Below are positions 48,491-58,037 of a stretch of DNA of 64,000 bases, in pieces (position 1 is the first letter of the stretch; each line of letters starts with the position of its first letter). This stretch comes from Larix kaempferi. Its lineage: Eukaryota > Streptophyta > Pinopsida > Pinales > Pinaceae. The stretch covers positions 4,035,001 through 4,099,000 of the forward strand of contig BSBM01000125.1 in the NCBI GenBank assembly GCA_027924585.1, given 5' to 3'. The position numbers were made by a program, and so were the translations under genes. The notes under the pieces were generated by a model that saw only the letters and a program-made list of their open reading frames with translations, was not told the DNA's origin and made no database searches.

Positions 48491-50014
48491 ATTAATTAAC
48501 ACATCCCTATTATTCATAGTATTCCTAAATAATTCACAAGACAAGGCCACTCTGTGATTTAGATCACATAATTATATAATAAGAAATGTAAAGTTCATGC
48601 AATGCATGCATGTACAACTTATACATTTTCCAACACCTGTCAGACTTGTTGCACAACTCTGACTCTACTATGAAATATAGTACATGTGTAGACCAGTCAT
48701 GAGTAACTATGCTATTGAATCATTCACTTCGGGCAATAAATTTCAAAATTCAATAACAATTGTAATAACAATTGTAACTAATCAATCACTAGATCTACAT
48801 ATTCATACACCTTGATCACAATTGATTAGGATAGCTCAGGTTTTTCCCTGATTGCAACATGGCATAATAAAAACAAGCATCAACATGCTTAACACATTCA
48901 TGCATCATTATGCTCCAAAGGATGCCAAACACACACACCGAATAACTATCAAGCATTCAAGCATTCAACTAGTCATCGAAAATCATTTGACACATCCCCA
49001 ACCTACTACCAGTTGGAGACTTGAGGGAATATAGGGATACAAGAAATACAAATAATTCACATAAAACTAAGGATAGGTTAACATGCCTCAAACAGACAAA
49101 CAAACCACCCTTCTTATGAATTTAAACGTAACTACCCAACATTTAAATATGATTCCATAGGTTATGCAATCAATGCATACCACCCCGATCTAAGCTATTC
49201 AGCCGTGAAGACAAGTAAATACAAGAGACGCATGCTACTCAACATGAAAGGGAATTGGCTACAACTAGATTCACACCAAAACAATGCAATCCCCTTCCTT
49301 GGTTTCCTTTTGGCTGCACAATAGTGAGACACGTTACTATTTTCCAGTGCTAAGGAATTCCATCACGGGCGGTGCATACACCATTCACCATGTCATTGGC
49401 CAATAGCCCTGGTTTTGACAACAACAACCAACATCAAGTAGAAAACAAATTTATTGGTTCAAGAATAAGGTTACAAGGACACCCAGAAACAATTCACAAA
49501 TTCAATTACCATACATAATAATTAGAGATCACAATGGAATTTAAGCAAGGGACAATAGGCAAAGATCCCTCAACATGAACAACCCAAGACAAGGGTCCAC
49601 TAGAGACTCCATGGAACAATCTAGTTCCATACAATTTAGGCTTTAAGGATAATTTCCTTATACGGTCATTGTTATAATGTTATTCATAAACATACAACAT
49701 CAAGCAATAATTTCTCACTTGAGAAAATCATCTTGCTAGTTATAGATAGCTCCAGAGCTTCACACTCTTAAGAAGACAAACAATATTACATTTGCAATTA
49801 AAAATTTCATCATACGGTTACATATACAAACATGAACCATTACAAGCTATTTATATTAAATAGATAAGTTGGGAATGTTCATAACGTTTTAGCAAGGGGC
49901 CAAACTCGTATTTGGTCTCTACCTAGAAAATCTTCTTTCATAATTTCAAAAACTTATAAATTATATTTCTATCTAAAAACATAATACATAAAATATCTTA
50001 AAATTCAAGAAAAA

Positions 50015-50324
50015 TATAATATCCATAGTTGGATATTCTCAATTAGTTAGGGTTGAACCCATAATTTATGAAATAAGCCACATATCCGTAGATATAAAAA
50101 TGATATATAAATTGATAAGATAAGATGATGTCTTTTACAAGATAGACTTTCCCGTATTTATAATTGTTTAAAGGGTTTCTAATGCAACTCTTCATAAAGA
50201 GTTACACCATTTCACTAATTAATTATATTATTATATTATTCTTGTTTGTTGTTATTATTATTATTATTATTATTATATACATATATATGTTGATGTTTAT
50301 TTTATTATTATTTTATTCATAACA
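50015..50324 (-). repeat. LTR (3') of the retropepsin-like element
   Basis: Differs from the partner at a handful of bases plus the TTA microsatellite at 50245-50275. Its TG end is TA at 50015. Confidence 0.88.
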
Positions 50325-50335
50325 TTGTCTCTCTC

Positions 50336-50909
50336 TTAGAAAGGCTTTATCCTCAAAGCCTTATAACGTTGTCGCACCATTCCTTGTGATGCCATAGCTG
50401 ATGAAACATGTCGATATGAACTTCTAAGTGTAGAACATAACTTCCGATATGTTGACGGATCAATCCAGCCAAAATTGATTTGTTGCCGACTATTGGGATT
50501 CTCTATTGATCTGTTGTCAGGTGCTTTGAGCACATTAGTACCATTATCTTTCAACAATTCCCACTTTTTAGGATACTGGTTTATATGGTTGGGGTGTCAA
50601 TAGGGAGTTATTGTTGTTTGTTTTTTTACAAGATTGTATTCTTTCTGAATTGTGATGACGACTGAATTTGTATTTGATTCTTTTTTCTCAACGTAGATTT
50701 TTGAGTCCAAGGGCTTTGATGTCCTCTTTTGAATTTGCTCCAACTTATTGTCTAACGAGTCTTTTTATTTTTTAAGATTTCGGGTCATTTCTTCTTGTGC
50801 TTTCTTATAATCTTTAAGCTTTTGAATTTGATCCATTAGAGCTTGTTTGTGCTTCTTGGGGTGACCATTTTTGTCAATGTTTTCTAATAGTTTCTTCTAA
50901 AGATCTCGA
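50336..50909 (-). pseudogene. C-terminal half of the retropepsin-like/coiled-coil protein
   Basis: This is the continuation of the frame that begins at 54733. After removing the copia insertion and one CTCGA copy, the frame passes from 54046 to 50904 without a shift. It then encodes a Lys/Glu-rich helical segment (QALMDQIQKLKDYKKAQEEM, NKLEQIQKRTSKP) and a C-terminal domain (INFGWIDPSTYRKLCSTLRS, SSAMASQGMVRQRYKALRI), ending in a TAA at 50336. Three in-frame stops are present: TAG at 50897-50899, a TAA in the coiled-coil part and a TGA before the last domain. I do not recognise the C-terminal domain. Confidence 0.7.
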
Positions 50910-50974
50910 TGTTAGGATATTCCTATACTCCATCCTAGTCCCACCAGTATTTTGATCATTTACATTTTCAGTCA

Positions 50975-51031
50975 TGCATGCACCTTTTAGGGTTTGCATG
51001 CATTCTAGGGTTTGCATGCATTTTGCATGCA
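50975..51031. promoter_or_regulatory. Cluster of four palindromic TGCATGCA (RY) motifs
   Basis: TGCATGCA occurs at 50975-50982, 50995-51002, 51013-51020 and 51024-51031. RY elements (CATGCA) are known binding sites of plant B3 factors of the ABI3/FUS3/LEC2 group. The same cluster is kept in copia element 2 LTRs. Function here is inferred. Confidence 0.6.
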
Positions 51032-51170
51032 TCCCAGTCATCAGTCCAGCACCTAGCCCTCAATTAGCCAGCCCCCAGGAGCTTCTCACTATTCAGTTTT
51101 AGCCCTCCAGTTGCTTAGTGCGCCCTTCTTCCTTGATTTTAGGGAGCAACTCGCCCTTCTTCACCTACCA

Positions 51171-51400
51171 GTTCAGTTACAGTCAGTTACAGTCAGTTAC
51201 AGTCAGTTACACTCAGTTACATTGAGTTACATTGAGTTACACTCAGTTACATTCAGTTACAGTCAGTTACAGTCAGTTACATTGAGTTACACTCAGTTAC
51301 ATTCAGTTACTCTTAGTTACATTGAGTTACACTTAGTTACATGGAGTTACACTCAGTTACACTTAGTTACACTGAGTTACACTTAGTTACACTGAGTTAC
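51171..51400. repeat. 23 decamer repeats, AGTTAC core, in U3
   Basis: Twenty-three consecutive 10-bp units each end in AGTTAC (first bases vary: AGTC, ACTC, ATTG, ACTT) with no length change. CAGTTA and its complement TAACTG match the plant and animal MYB core. The exact 10-bp phase would place all sites on one face of the helix. Confidence 0.9.
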
Positions 51401-51799
51401 ACCTACCAGAGTTAGTTTGACTGATGGTTGACAGTTACTTGAGCATTGATGACTCCACTGATGATGATGAAGACTTCCAGTTGCACTCCGATGATCATGA
51501 GGACACCTAGTTGTGCTCCGATGACACTCCAGTGATCCTTTGATCACTCCATGAAGGCTAATTCGAATTGCCACCTTAGGCATTCGAATTCCTCATGCAT
51601 TGTATTATTTATATGTCCATTTGTGATTAATAATCTAGTATGACCGAAGTATTATTGCTTCTATCTGAGTTCTACTGTACCATATTATTCTGTTGCTCAT
51701 TATACTGCATGTATCACTCTTCTTCTATTTTCTTGCTTAATCATAATTATTCTCTTGTGAGATACATCATCTCTTAGATCTGCTGTGAGGATTTTCACA

Positions 51800-51811
51800 T
51801 GGTATCAGAGC
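51800..51811 (+). promoter_or_regulatory. Primer-binding site, initiator tRNA-Met type
   Basis: TGGTATCAGAGC begins directly after the 5' LTR. Confidence 0.95.
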
Positions 51812-51872
51812 ATGTTGAGAGTATTGTTTATCTCCATTCTTGAGAGTTTTTTGCAGGTCTTCTACATCTTCA

Positions 51873-52958
51873 ATGTATCCTGAATTAGAAGAAATCACTC
51901 CTCTTTCTCTATTCAACTATGATGAATGGAAACCAAAAATAATAGCATATTTAAAGAGCCATGATCTCTTTGATTGCTATTTTGAAAGAGAGTTCGAATC
52001 CTCTACAAAGAAGATTAAATGGTTGAATAAAGGTGACATGCACATTGGAAGAATGAAGCTTACTATGACTGATTACATATTGTACCCGACCATCTTTGAT
52101 ATTGAAACTCCAAAAGAGTTATGGGCTCATCTGGATGAAAGATTCGGCAAAAAGAATGATGGTTTTGGTCCAAATCCCTTCAAAAGCAAGCAAGGTGATG
52201 CATTCGCTCCACTTGATGGTCTCTTAGATCATGATGCATTCGCTCCTCCTGATGGTCTCTCAGATCATGTTGCATTCGCTCCCCTTGATGATCTCTCAGA
52301 TCATGAACCAGTATCATCTCATATTGAAGTTGTTGACAAAGAACTTGCAGATTCTTCGCTCATGCTCAAACTTTCTTCTCTTTCTGTGCCAGTTCACACT
52401 CTAGATATTGCAGAAGGTCCTAAATCCTCTCTTGCACCAGAGTCTGTTGGTTTGCATCATGATCACATGATTATTTCGGAGGTAACATCAGCTATTGGAG
52501 GTAATGCATTCGCTCCTCTTCAGCAAACATCTCTTATTTACTACTATATGATCATTAGCACATGCTTTCAGAAGGTTATTGAAGAATATGGCCATTGCCA
52601 CCCGCTTGAGATAATTTCTCATGCATCATATGATAGTTTTGATCTCACCCCTGCTAGTTCAAAGGAGATCTCAAGAAACTGTTTTGAAAGTCTTAAATCT
52701 GATTTTGATTTCAAGCAAACATGTAATAGTTCTTTTTGGCATAATCTCACCCATGGTGGTTCGAAGGAGAAGACAAAGGACTATATGCACATTCAAAAAT
52801 TTGATCCTACCTCAGCTGATTCGAATCACAGGTTCAAGGATCATTCTAATACTGTTGGATTTGTTCTCATCACATTCGATCTGAAGAGCAAGTACAAGCA
52901 CATGCTTTTTGAGCATGATCCACTTCTTCCCAAGAAGAAGATACCTCCAGACATATGA
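51873..52958 (+). CDS. Gag-like protein of copia derivative 3 (361 aa, intact)
   Basis: This is an open frame of 361 codons from the first ATG (MYPELEEITPLSLF) to TGA at 52956-52958. Residues about 5-100 look like the N-terminal part of copia gag (UBN2/DUF4219-like): FNYDEWKPKIIAYLKSHDLF, then GRMKLTMTDYILYP and PKELWAHLDERFGKK. Residues 109-144 are three exact-length 12-residue repeats (DAFAPLDGLLDH type, 36 bp each, 52197-52304); a further NAFAPL copy occurs near residue 211. The rest (about 145-361) has no zinc knuckle, protease or other motif I know. The frame is intact, unlike nearly every other gene here. It may supply a specialised gag in trans with the autonomous relative. The function of the C-terminal two thirds is unknown. 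Confidence 0.75.
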   Translation: MYPELEEITPLSLFNYDEWKPKIIAYLKSHDLFDCYFEREFESSTKKIKWLNKGDMHIGRMKLTMTDYILYPTIFDIETPKELWAHLDERFGKKNDGFGPNPFKSKQGDAFAPLDGLLDHDAFAPPDGLSDHVAFAPLDDLSDHEPVSSHIEVVDKELADSSLMLKLSSLSVPVHTLDIAEGPKSSLAPESVGLHHDHMIISEVTSAIGGNAFAPLQQTSLIYYYMIISTCFQKVIEEYGHCHPLEIISHASYDSFDLTPASSKEISRNCFESLKSDFDFKQTCNSSFWHNLTHGGSKEKTKDYMHIQKFDPTSADSNHRFKDHSNTVGFVLITFDLKSKYKHMLFEHDPLLPKKKIPPDI

Positions 52959-53097
52959 CCAAGCATCACACCTGCTTGAGTTTGGAGCTTTTATTTTTTA
53001 TGTGTGTCTTACAGTCTATTTTTTGAGGAGGGGGTATGTTTCCCATGAAATTTTCCCACTTCCTTGGTTTATTGATTGTTATTATTCATTGTATTGG

Positions 53098-53126
53098 GTG
53101 ACCTTTGGTCTTAGTTACCAGGGCCC
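53098..53126 (+). promoter_or_regulatory. Conserved 29-bp block upstream of the polypurine tract
   Basis: The core CTTTGGTCTTAGTTACCAGG and flanks are identical to 17783-17811 (minus) and have one change from 11262-11290 (minus). It is therefore kept in three copia elements that otherwise differ. It lies 10-30 bp upstream of the polypurine tract here. Role unknown. Confidence 0.75.
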
Positions 53127-53136
53127 AGGATGGATT

Positions 53137-53145
53137 AAGGGGGGG
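53137..53145 (+). promoter_or_regulatory. Polypurine tract of copia derivative 3
   Basis: AAGGGGGGG directly before the 3' LTR start at 53146. Confidence 0.9.
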
Positions 53146-54045
53146 TGTTAGGATATTCCTATACTCCATCCTAGTCCCACCAGTATTTTGATCCTTTACA
53201 TTTTCAGTCATGCATGCACCTTTTAGGGTTTGCATGCATTCTAGGGTTTGCATGCATTTTGCATGCATCCCAGTCATCAGTCCAGCACCTAGCCCTCAGT
53301 TAGCCAGCCCCCAGGAGCTTCTCACTATTCAGTTTTAGCCCTCCAGTTGCTTAGTGCGCCCTTCTTCCTTGATTTTAGGGAGCAACTCGCCCTTCTTCAC
53401 CTACCAGTTCAGTTACAGTCAGTTACAGTCAGTTACACTCAGTTACATTGAGTTACATTGAGTTACACTCAGTTACATTCAGTTACAGTCAGTTACAGTC
53501 AGTTACAGTCAGTTACAGTCAGTTACATTGAGTTACACTCAGTTACATTCAGTTACTCTTAGTTACATTGAGTTACACTTAGTTACATGGAGTTACACTC
53601 AGTTACACTTAGTTACACTGAATTACACTTAGTTACACTGAGTTACACCTACCAGAGTTAGTTTGACTGATGGTTGACAGTTACTTGAGCATTGATGACT
53701 CCACTGATGATGATGAAGACTTCCAGTTGCACTCCGATGATCATGAGGACACCTAGTTGTGCTCCGATGACACTCCAGTGATCCTTTGATCACTCCATGA
53801 AGGCTAATTCGAATTGCCACCTTAGGCATTCGAATTCCTCATGCATTGTATTATTTATATGTCCATTTGTGATTAATAATCTAGTATGACCGAAGTATTA
53901 TTGCTTCTATCTGAGTTCTACTGTACCATATTATTCTGTTGCTCATTATACTGCATGTATCACTCTTCTTCTATTTTCTTGCTTAATCATAATTATTCTC
54001 TTGTGATATACATCATCTCTTAGATCTGCTGTGAGGATTTTCACA
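53146..54045 (+). repeat. LTR (3') of copia derivative 3
   Basis: A 900-bp partner of 50910-51799. It is longer by one decamer: 24 units at 53411-53646, with one fewer AGTTACAGTC unit in the first run and two more in the second. Confidence 0.95.
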
Positions 54046-54733
54046 CTCGATTCTCCTCTTCTAGCTTTTGATTTTGTTGTGCTTTATCCTTCGTCTTTTT
54101 TATTTGAAGAAGCAATTTCTGATTATGATCTCTTAAACGAGAGATCTCTTCTTCTTTATCTATGATGATTTTGTCGAATTCTGACTGCATCTTTTGATCT
54201 GACTTCTGATTACCTTGTGAAATCATCTTTGATATACCCTTGAATTCTTTAGATGTTGGAGCTTCTAAATATGACTTTATTGTAATATCTTGAAATGTGA
54301 TTCTCTTTTGCTTATAGGAAAAAGTAAGAAATTTCTTTTCAGCATTTAAAATGAAGGTCCCCAATGTTTTAATCCAAGGTAACCCCAAAACTATGTCACC
54401 ATCATAACTCCATAAGGAACTAACAGTGAATTGAGATATGACCATATAATATCCAACATTCAATTCTAATCCACTTATTTCAAATTGCTTCTTGTCCCAA
54501 AAGTCGAGCCTTTCACTTATATTTGATTCAGGAATCACTAAATGGTTAGCAAATTCAGCACTAATATAATTATTTCTTTCACTAGGGGCAATAGAAATGG
54601 TGACATCCTTCCCTGCAAGTGTCCCTTTAACTCTAAATAGTATTGAGACACTCATCAATGAGGTGTTAAGAAACCTTCCCTTCTTTTCAACATAAAAACC
54701 CATCTTCTTGAGTTTTCTTTGAAATTGATTCAA
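54046..54733 (-). pseudogene. Retropepsin-like protein lacking the catalytic Asp motif, N-terminal half
   Basis: The minus-strand frame starts at 54733 (MNQFQRKLKKMGFYVEKKGR) and is cut by the copia insertion at 54046. Residues about 25-135 look like a plant Ty3 retropepsin: KDVTISIAPSERNNYISAEF sits where the family has LxDSGATHNFIS, and DGDIVLGLPWIKTLGTFILN is the second flap region. The D-S/T-G triad is replaced by I-A-P, so the fold should be catalytically inactive. Residues from about 165 are a predicted coiled coil (EEISRLRDHNQKLLLQIKK). The frame continues at 50904. There is no zinc knuckle or RT. It may be a structural or Gag-like protein derived from a protease domain (inference). 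Confidence 0.72.
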
Positions 54734-55001
54734 TATCTCCTTTTTTTTTTATAATAAACAATATTCAATATGATTCTTCTTCTAATATTTTTCCCCTTAA
54801 TATATGTAAAATGGTGTAGATTTGTTGGTTGAGAGGAATGGTTGTTACCTTCCCCACCTAGGTTCAAATCTCACTTTTGGTTTGTTGTTAGGGAATAAAA
54901 CCAAACCCACTTCTCACAAAACCACATGCACCTTAAAACCATCTACAGTTTTTCTTCTTACTTTTACTTTTTACGGTCCTAGATTGATGGCTACAAGCCT
55001 G
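54734..55001 (-). other. Leader of the retropepsin-like element
   Basis: About 270 bp between the primer-binding site and the ATG, with an A-run on the minus strand. No gene. Confidence 0.6.
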
Positions 55002-55013
55002 GCTTTGATACCA
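55002..55013 (-). promoter_or_regulatory. Primer-binding site of the retropepsin-like element
   Basis: The minus strand reads TGGTATCAAAGC one base after the LTR end, one change from the initiator tRNA-Met complement. Confidence 0.82.
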
Positions 55014-55014
55014 C

Positions 55015-55308
55015 TGTAATATCCATAGTTGGATATTCTCAATTAGTTAGGGTTGAACCCATAATTTCTGAAATAACCCACATATCCGTAGATATAAAAA
55101 TGATATATAAATTGATAAGATAAGATGATGTCTTTTACAAGATAGACTTTCCCGTATTTATAATTGTTTAAAAGGTGTCTAATGCAACTCTTCATAAAGA
55201 GTTACACCATTTCACTAATTAATTATATTATTCTTGTTTGTTGTTGTTATTATTATATATATATATATATATGTTGATGTTTATTTTATTATTATTTTAT
55301 TCATAACA
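55015..55308 (-). repeat. LTR (5') of the retropepsin-like element
   Basis: A 294-bp partner of 50015-50324 with intact TG...CA ends. Confidence 0.88.
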
Positions 55309-55591
55309 AAAAACTTATGATGAAGTTTCCAGATTATTCAAACATCTTGACTTACCAAGATTAACCGGATGGAAATTAAGTTAATCCATCATTTCCCATG
55401 CAAGATAACTATACAAGGTTTTCCTTTACTTTGCAACTCAATAAAATGAGAGTTGTAACCTCAACTACTCTTTGGCCAACATGAACTATTAATTAACTCA
55501 TTCGATAATTCAATAGATATATTTATGCATACACTTTCTTTTAGAAAGCATACAAAAATGCCCCCAAGCTTCGAGAGCTATAGCCTTAGCT

Positions 55592-55603
55592 CTAATACAA
55601 ATT
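55592..55603 (-). promoter_or_regulatory. Degenerate primer-binding site of the 17-kb element
   Basis: The minus strand reads TTGTATTAGAGC three bases after the LTR end. TGGTATTAGAGC would be the usual form. Confidence 0.6.
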
Positions 55604-56255
55604 TGTAATGCACCAAATGCTACATTAGACTTAAAACACACTAATAATAAATTTTTTTCTAAAAATGTTACGTGTAAAATGGTTATTTAAATTCTTATAA
55701 CAAATGCATAACAAAAATAAACATTTTAGTGAAAGCATAGTAGATCAACATAATTGATCAACATACAGTACACTAGACCAAACGATATTTCACAACACAA
55801 TTTGATGTAGTATAGCTTTAAAAATAATAAAGTACTTATTAACTGTGACACAAAGTAATTGTGATACATAGAACTCGCGACACAAGAGTTGTGACACAAA
55901 TTAGTTGTGACACAAGAACTGTGATATGGACCAATTGTGACACAAGAGCTGTGACACAAATCAGTTGTGACACAAGAGTTGTGACACAAGCATTATGACA
56001 CAAGATTTGTGACATAAATCAGCTGTGAGGCAAAAGGTATGACACAGGAGCTGTGACACAAGCACTGTGACACCAACAATGTTTATAATAACTGTGACAG
56101 AAAGTCACTGTGGCACATATCAACTGTGACATAAGGTCCGTGACAAAAGAAAACAAGTTATACAACTTGATGAGAACTTTATACTCAAGACAAGAACTCT
56201 AGCCATAAAAGCTCATATTTTTGTGTTAAAAACAACAAAAAGAACCATTGATTTG

Positions 56256-56545
56256 AAAAGTGGTGCTATTGGTAGCACCTTATTTTTTTCGGAGCTAAAA
56301 TTAAAACTTTTTTGAAACCCTCATCGATGCGATTGCAATCGAAACCTTAAATCAACCCCTCAATAAAAAAGTGATGCTACCGATAGCACCCTTTTTTTTG
56401 AGCTAAAATTATAGTTTTTTTGAAACTTCAACCGACGATGGGATTGCAATCAAAACCTTAAATCAATCCCTCAATAAAAAAGTGGGGCTCCCAGAATCAT
56501 CATTTTTATTGAAGATTAAAATTACACATTTTTCCAAACTGTAAC
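56256..56545. repeat. 111-bp tandem repeat inside the inverted-repeat element
   Basis: Units start at 56256, 56367 and 56478 with AAAAGTGGTGC-like words; the third is partial. The first two carry a short GGTGCT ... AGCACC-type hairpin. Confidence 0.88.
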
Positions 56546-56569
56546 CCTAGCAACTAACATCATTAAACC

Positions 56570-56900
56570 AACACTCCTAAAAATAAAACAAAAAATACAA
56601 ACACAAAAAATAAAATAAAACATAAAACACATTAAAAACAATTAAACAACCAAAAAAACATTAAAAAACAAAATTACAATACAATTAAATTTAAAAAAAT
56701 TAAATATTCTTAATTTTTTTAATAAAATAACACAATACTTTAAAACCATAAGAAAACATTAAAAAAATGACAACAAAACAATTAAAAAAAAGCAAATTAT
56801 AAAAATGAAAATGTGTAAAAATTATTACAAAACAATTAAAATAAAAAATAAATAAATCAAAACACTAAAAACTAAACCATATAACAAAACAAATAGAAAA
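56570..56900. repeat. A-rich, G-depleted tract
   Basis: About 330 bp with very few G on the plus strand, made of AAACAATTAAA-like words. Noncoding. Confidence 0.8.
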
Positions 56901-57023
56901 TTGTTTTAATATTTGGAAGGTATGGCATGACCATATAAAAAAAACCCATAGCCAAGTACAAATTCTTGGAAATATTTGAAAGTCTTTTATGTGAAGTGTC
57001 GTGGGTTTATAATGATAAGGGGG

Positions 57024-57132
57024 GAGGTCCTAGGGGCAATTCCCGGAATCACACTTCCTACCACCACTCCAAGTGGTGGTGGAGTGGTGGCTAGGCGGTG
57101 GTGCGATTCCGGGAATCGCCCCCTAGGACCTC
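57024..57132. repeat. Long GC-rich inverted repeat (hairpin)
   Basis: Arms 57024-57050 and 57105-57132 pair over 27-28 bases with one mismatch and one bulge. A second perfect 10-bp hairpin lies inside (CCACCACTCC at 57061 with GGAGTGGTGG at 57081). The surroundings are strongly AT-rich. Confidence 0.92.
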
Positions 57133-58037
57133 TCACTATATCAATGCAAATCCGACATATATAAACTATTTTCATATTTTTAAAACTATTTTAATACATT
57201 TTAATATATTTTAAAACTGTTTTCATATATTTTTAAATTATTTTCATATATTATTTTTAAACCATTTTCATATATTTTTATGGTATTATGCAATAATTTT
57301 AAATTATATATATATATATAATGTTTTATTGATTAGATATGGGTTTTAAAGTTTATTAAGACCACCTTGAGGTTTAGGGAGAGAGCTAAGCTACAAAAAA
57401 ATGTTGATTTCAATGAAGATTTTAGTCTACATAATATTCTTGATTAGTTTTATATTGTTGAGAAAATATCAAGTTTGATAAAAAATTTATGATAAATTTT
57501 AGTTATGTTTTAACTTTAAGAGTTTATTTTGACAATAAATATTTTGGTTTTAATATGTTATTCACAAATATATGGCATAATTTTTGTTGAGTTTATGTCA
57601 ATCATCATTTTTGGAAAATAGTGTTAAACAGTATCATTTTTATACATAAAATATATGTAAATACATTTAAAAGGGTTTGAAATGTTTCTATTTTCTCAAA
57701 TTTTTTTTAATTTGTCTATAAAAATGAAGTATGTAAGGAAAAATTTAAAGAAAAAAAATTGAAAATGTTAATTTTTCATTCTAACTAGCTTCTAAATGTT
57801 AATTAAAATCGAAAATGTATGTATTTTTTCATTACAACTAGCTAGTAAATGTATATGTTTTTGTAAAATTTGAAAAAATGCAGTTGTAAATAAAAATTTT
57901 AGTTTTTTATGACCAAGAAGTTTCAAAATCGCAAAAAATATCTTAAAAAAAACCGTTTCTACCAGTATACACACTTTCTAAAATAGAGCTAAAAACAACT
58001 ACTAAAATTACCCCCCAAAAAAATGAAAACAGTGTCG
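57133..58037. other. AT-rich interior of the inverted-repeat element
   Basis: No gene; long T and A runs. Confidence 0.6.

Larger units (their letters stand above)
45373..50009. other. Interior of the 17-kb element; no recognisable gene
   Basis: Low coding potential on both strands. Contains a (TTA)n run (46610-46632), a tandem repeat at 46385-46586 and a SINE candidate at 48292-48490. Confidence 0.5.
50910..51799 (+). repeat. LTR (5') of copia derivative 3
   Basis: Starts TGTTAGGATATTCC and ends GATTTTCACA. U3 has an RY-motif cluster (50975-51031) and 23 decamer repeats (51171-51400). A TATA-like TTATTTATATG lies near 51603. Confidence 0.95.
50905..54050 (+). mobile_element. Copia derivative 3, young, with intact single ORF
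   Basis: The element spans 50910-54045 and is flanked by a perfect TSD, CTCGA (50905-50909, 54046-54050). LTRs are 890 bp and 900 bp. Outside one extra 10-bp repeat unit they differ at only about five bases by eye, so this is the youngest insertion in the window. The PBS (51800-51811) is canonical and the polypurine tract (53137-53145) lies directly before the 3' LTR. The interior of about 1.35 kb has one open frame and no protease, integrase or RT. Confidence 0.95.
50010..55313 (-). mobile_element. Non-autonomous LTR element encoding a retropepsin-like/coiled-coil protein
   Basis: LTRs are 50015-50324 (310 bp) and 55015-55308 (294 bp); minus-strand start TGTTATGAATAAAA, end GGATATTACA. The length difference is mainly a (TTA)n/(TA)n run. 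The flanking AAAAA (50010-50014 and 55309-55313) is a possible TSD. The PBS (TGGTATCAAAGC, minus strand) is at 55002-55013 and the polypurine tract (AAGAGAGAGACAA) at 50325-50338. Without the nested copia element the interior is only about 1.55 kb and holds one long reading frame. There is no zinc knuckle, RT or integrase. Confidence 0.88.

Noticed and set aside
51111-51386. Ser/Tyr/Leu repeat protein encoded by the decamer array
   Set aside because: The frame is a by-product of 10-bp units in LTR U3 with no gag or leader context.
51171-51400. Regular short repeats resembling a CRISPR array
   Set aside because: Units are 10 bp with no spacers, lie in an LTR and are duplicated in the partner LTR. 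The genome is a plant.
50010-55313. AAAAA as a certain TSD for the retropepsin-like element
   Set aside because: An A-run is weak evidence; kept only as possible because both LTR ends independently define the same positions.
57792-57974. Short AT-rich frame within the inverted-repeat element as a possible transposase
   Set aside because: Only 60 codons, low complexity, no motif.
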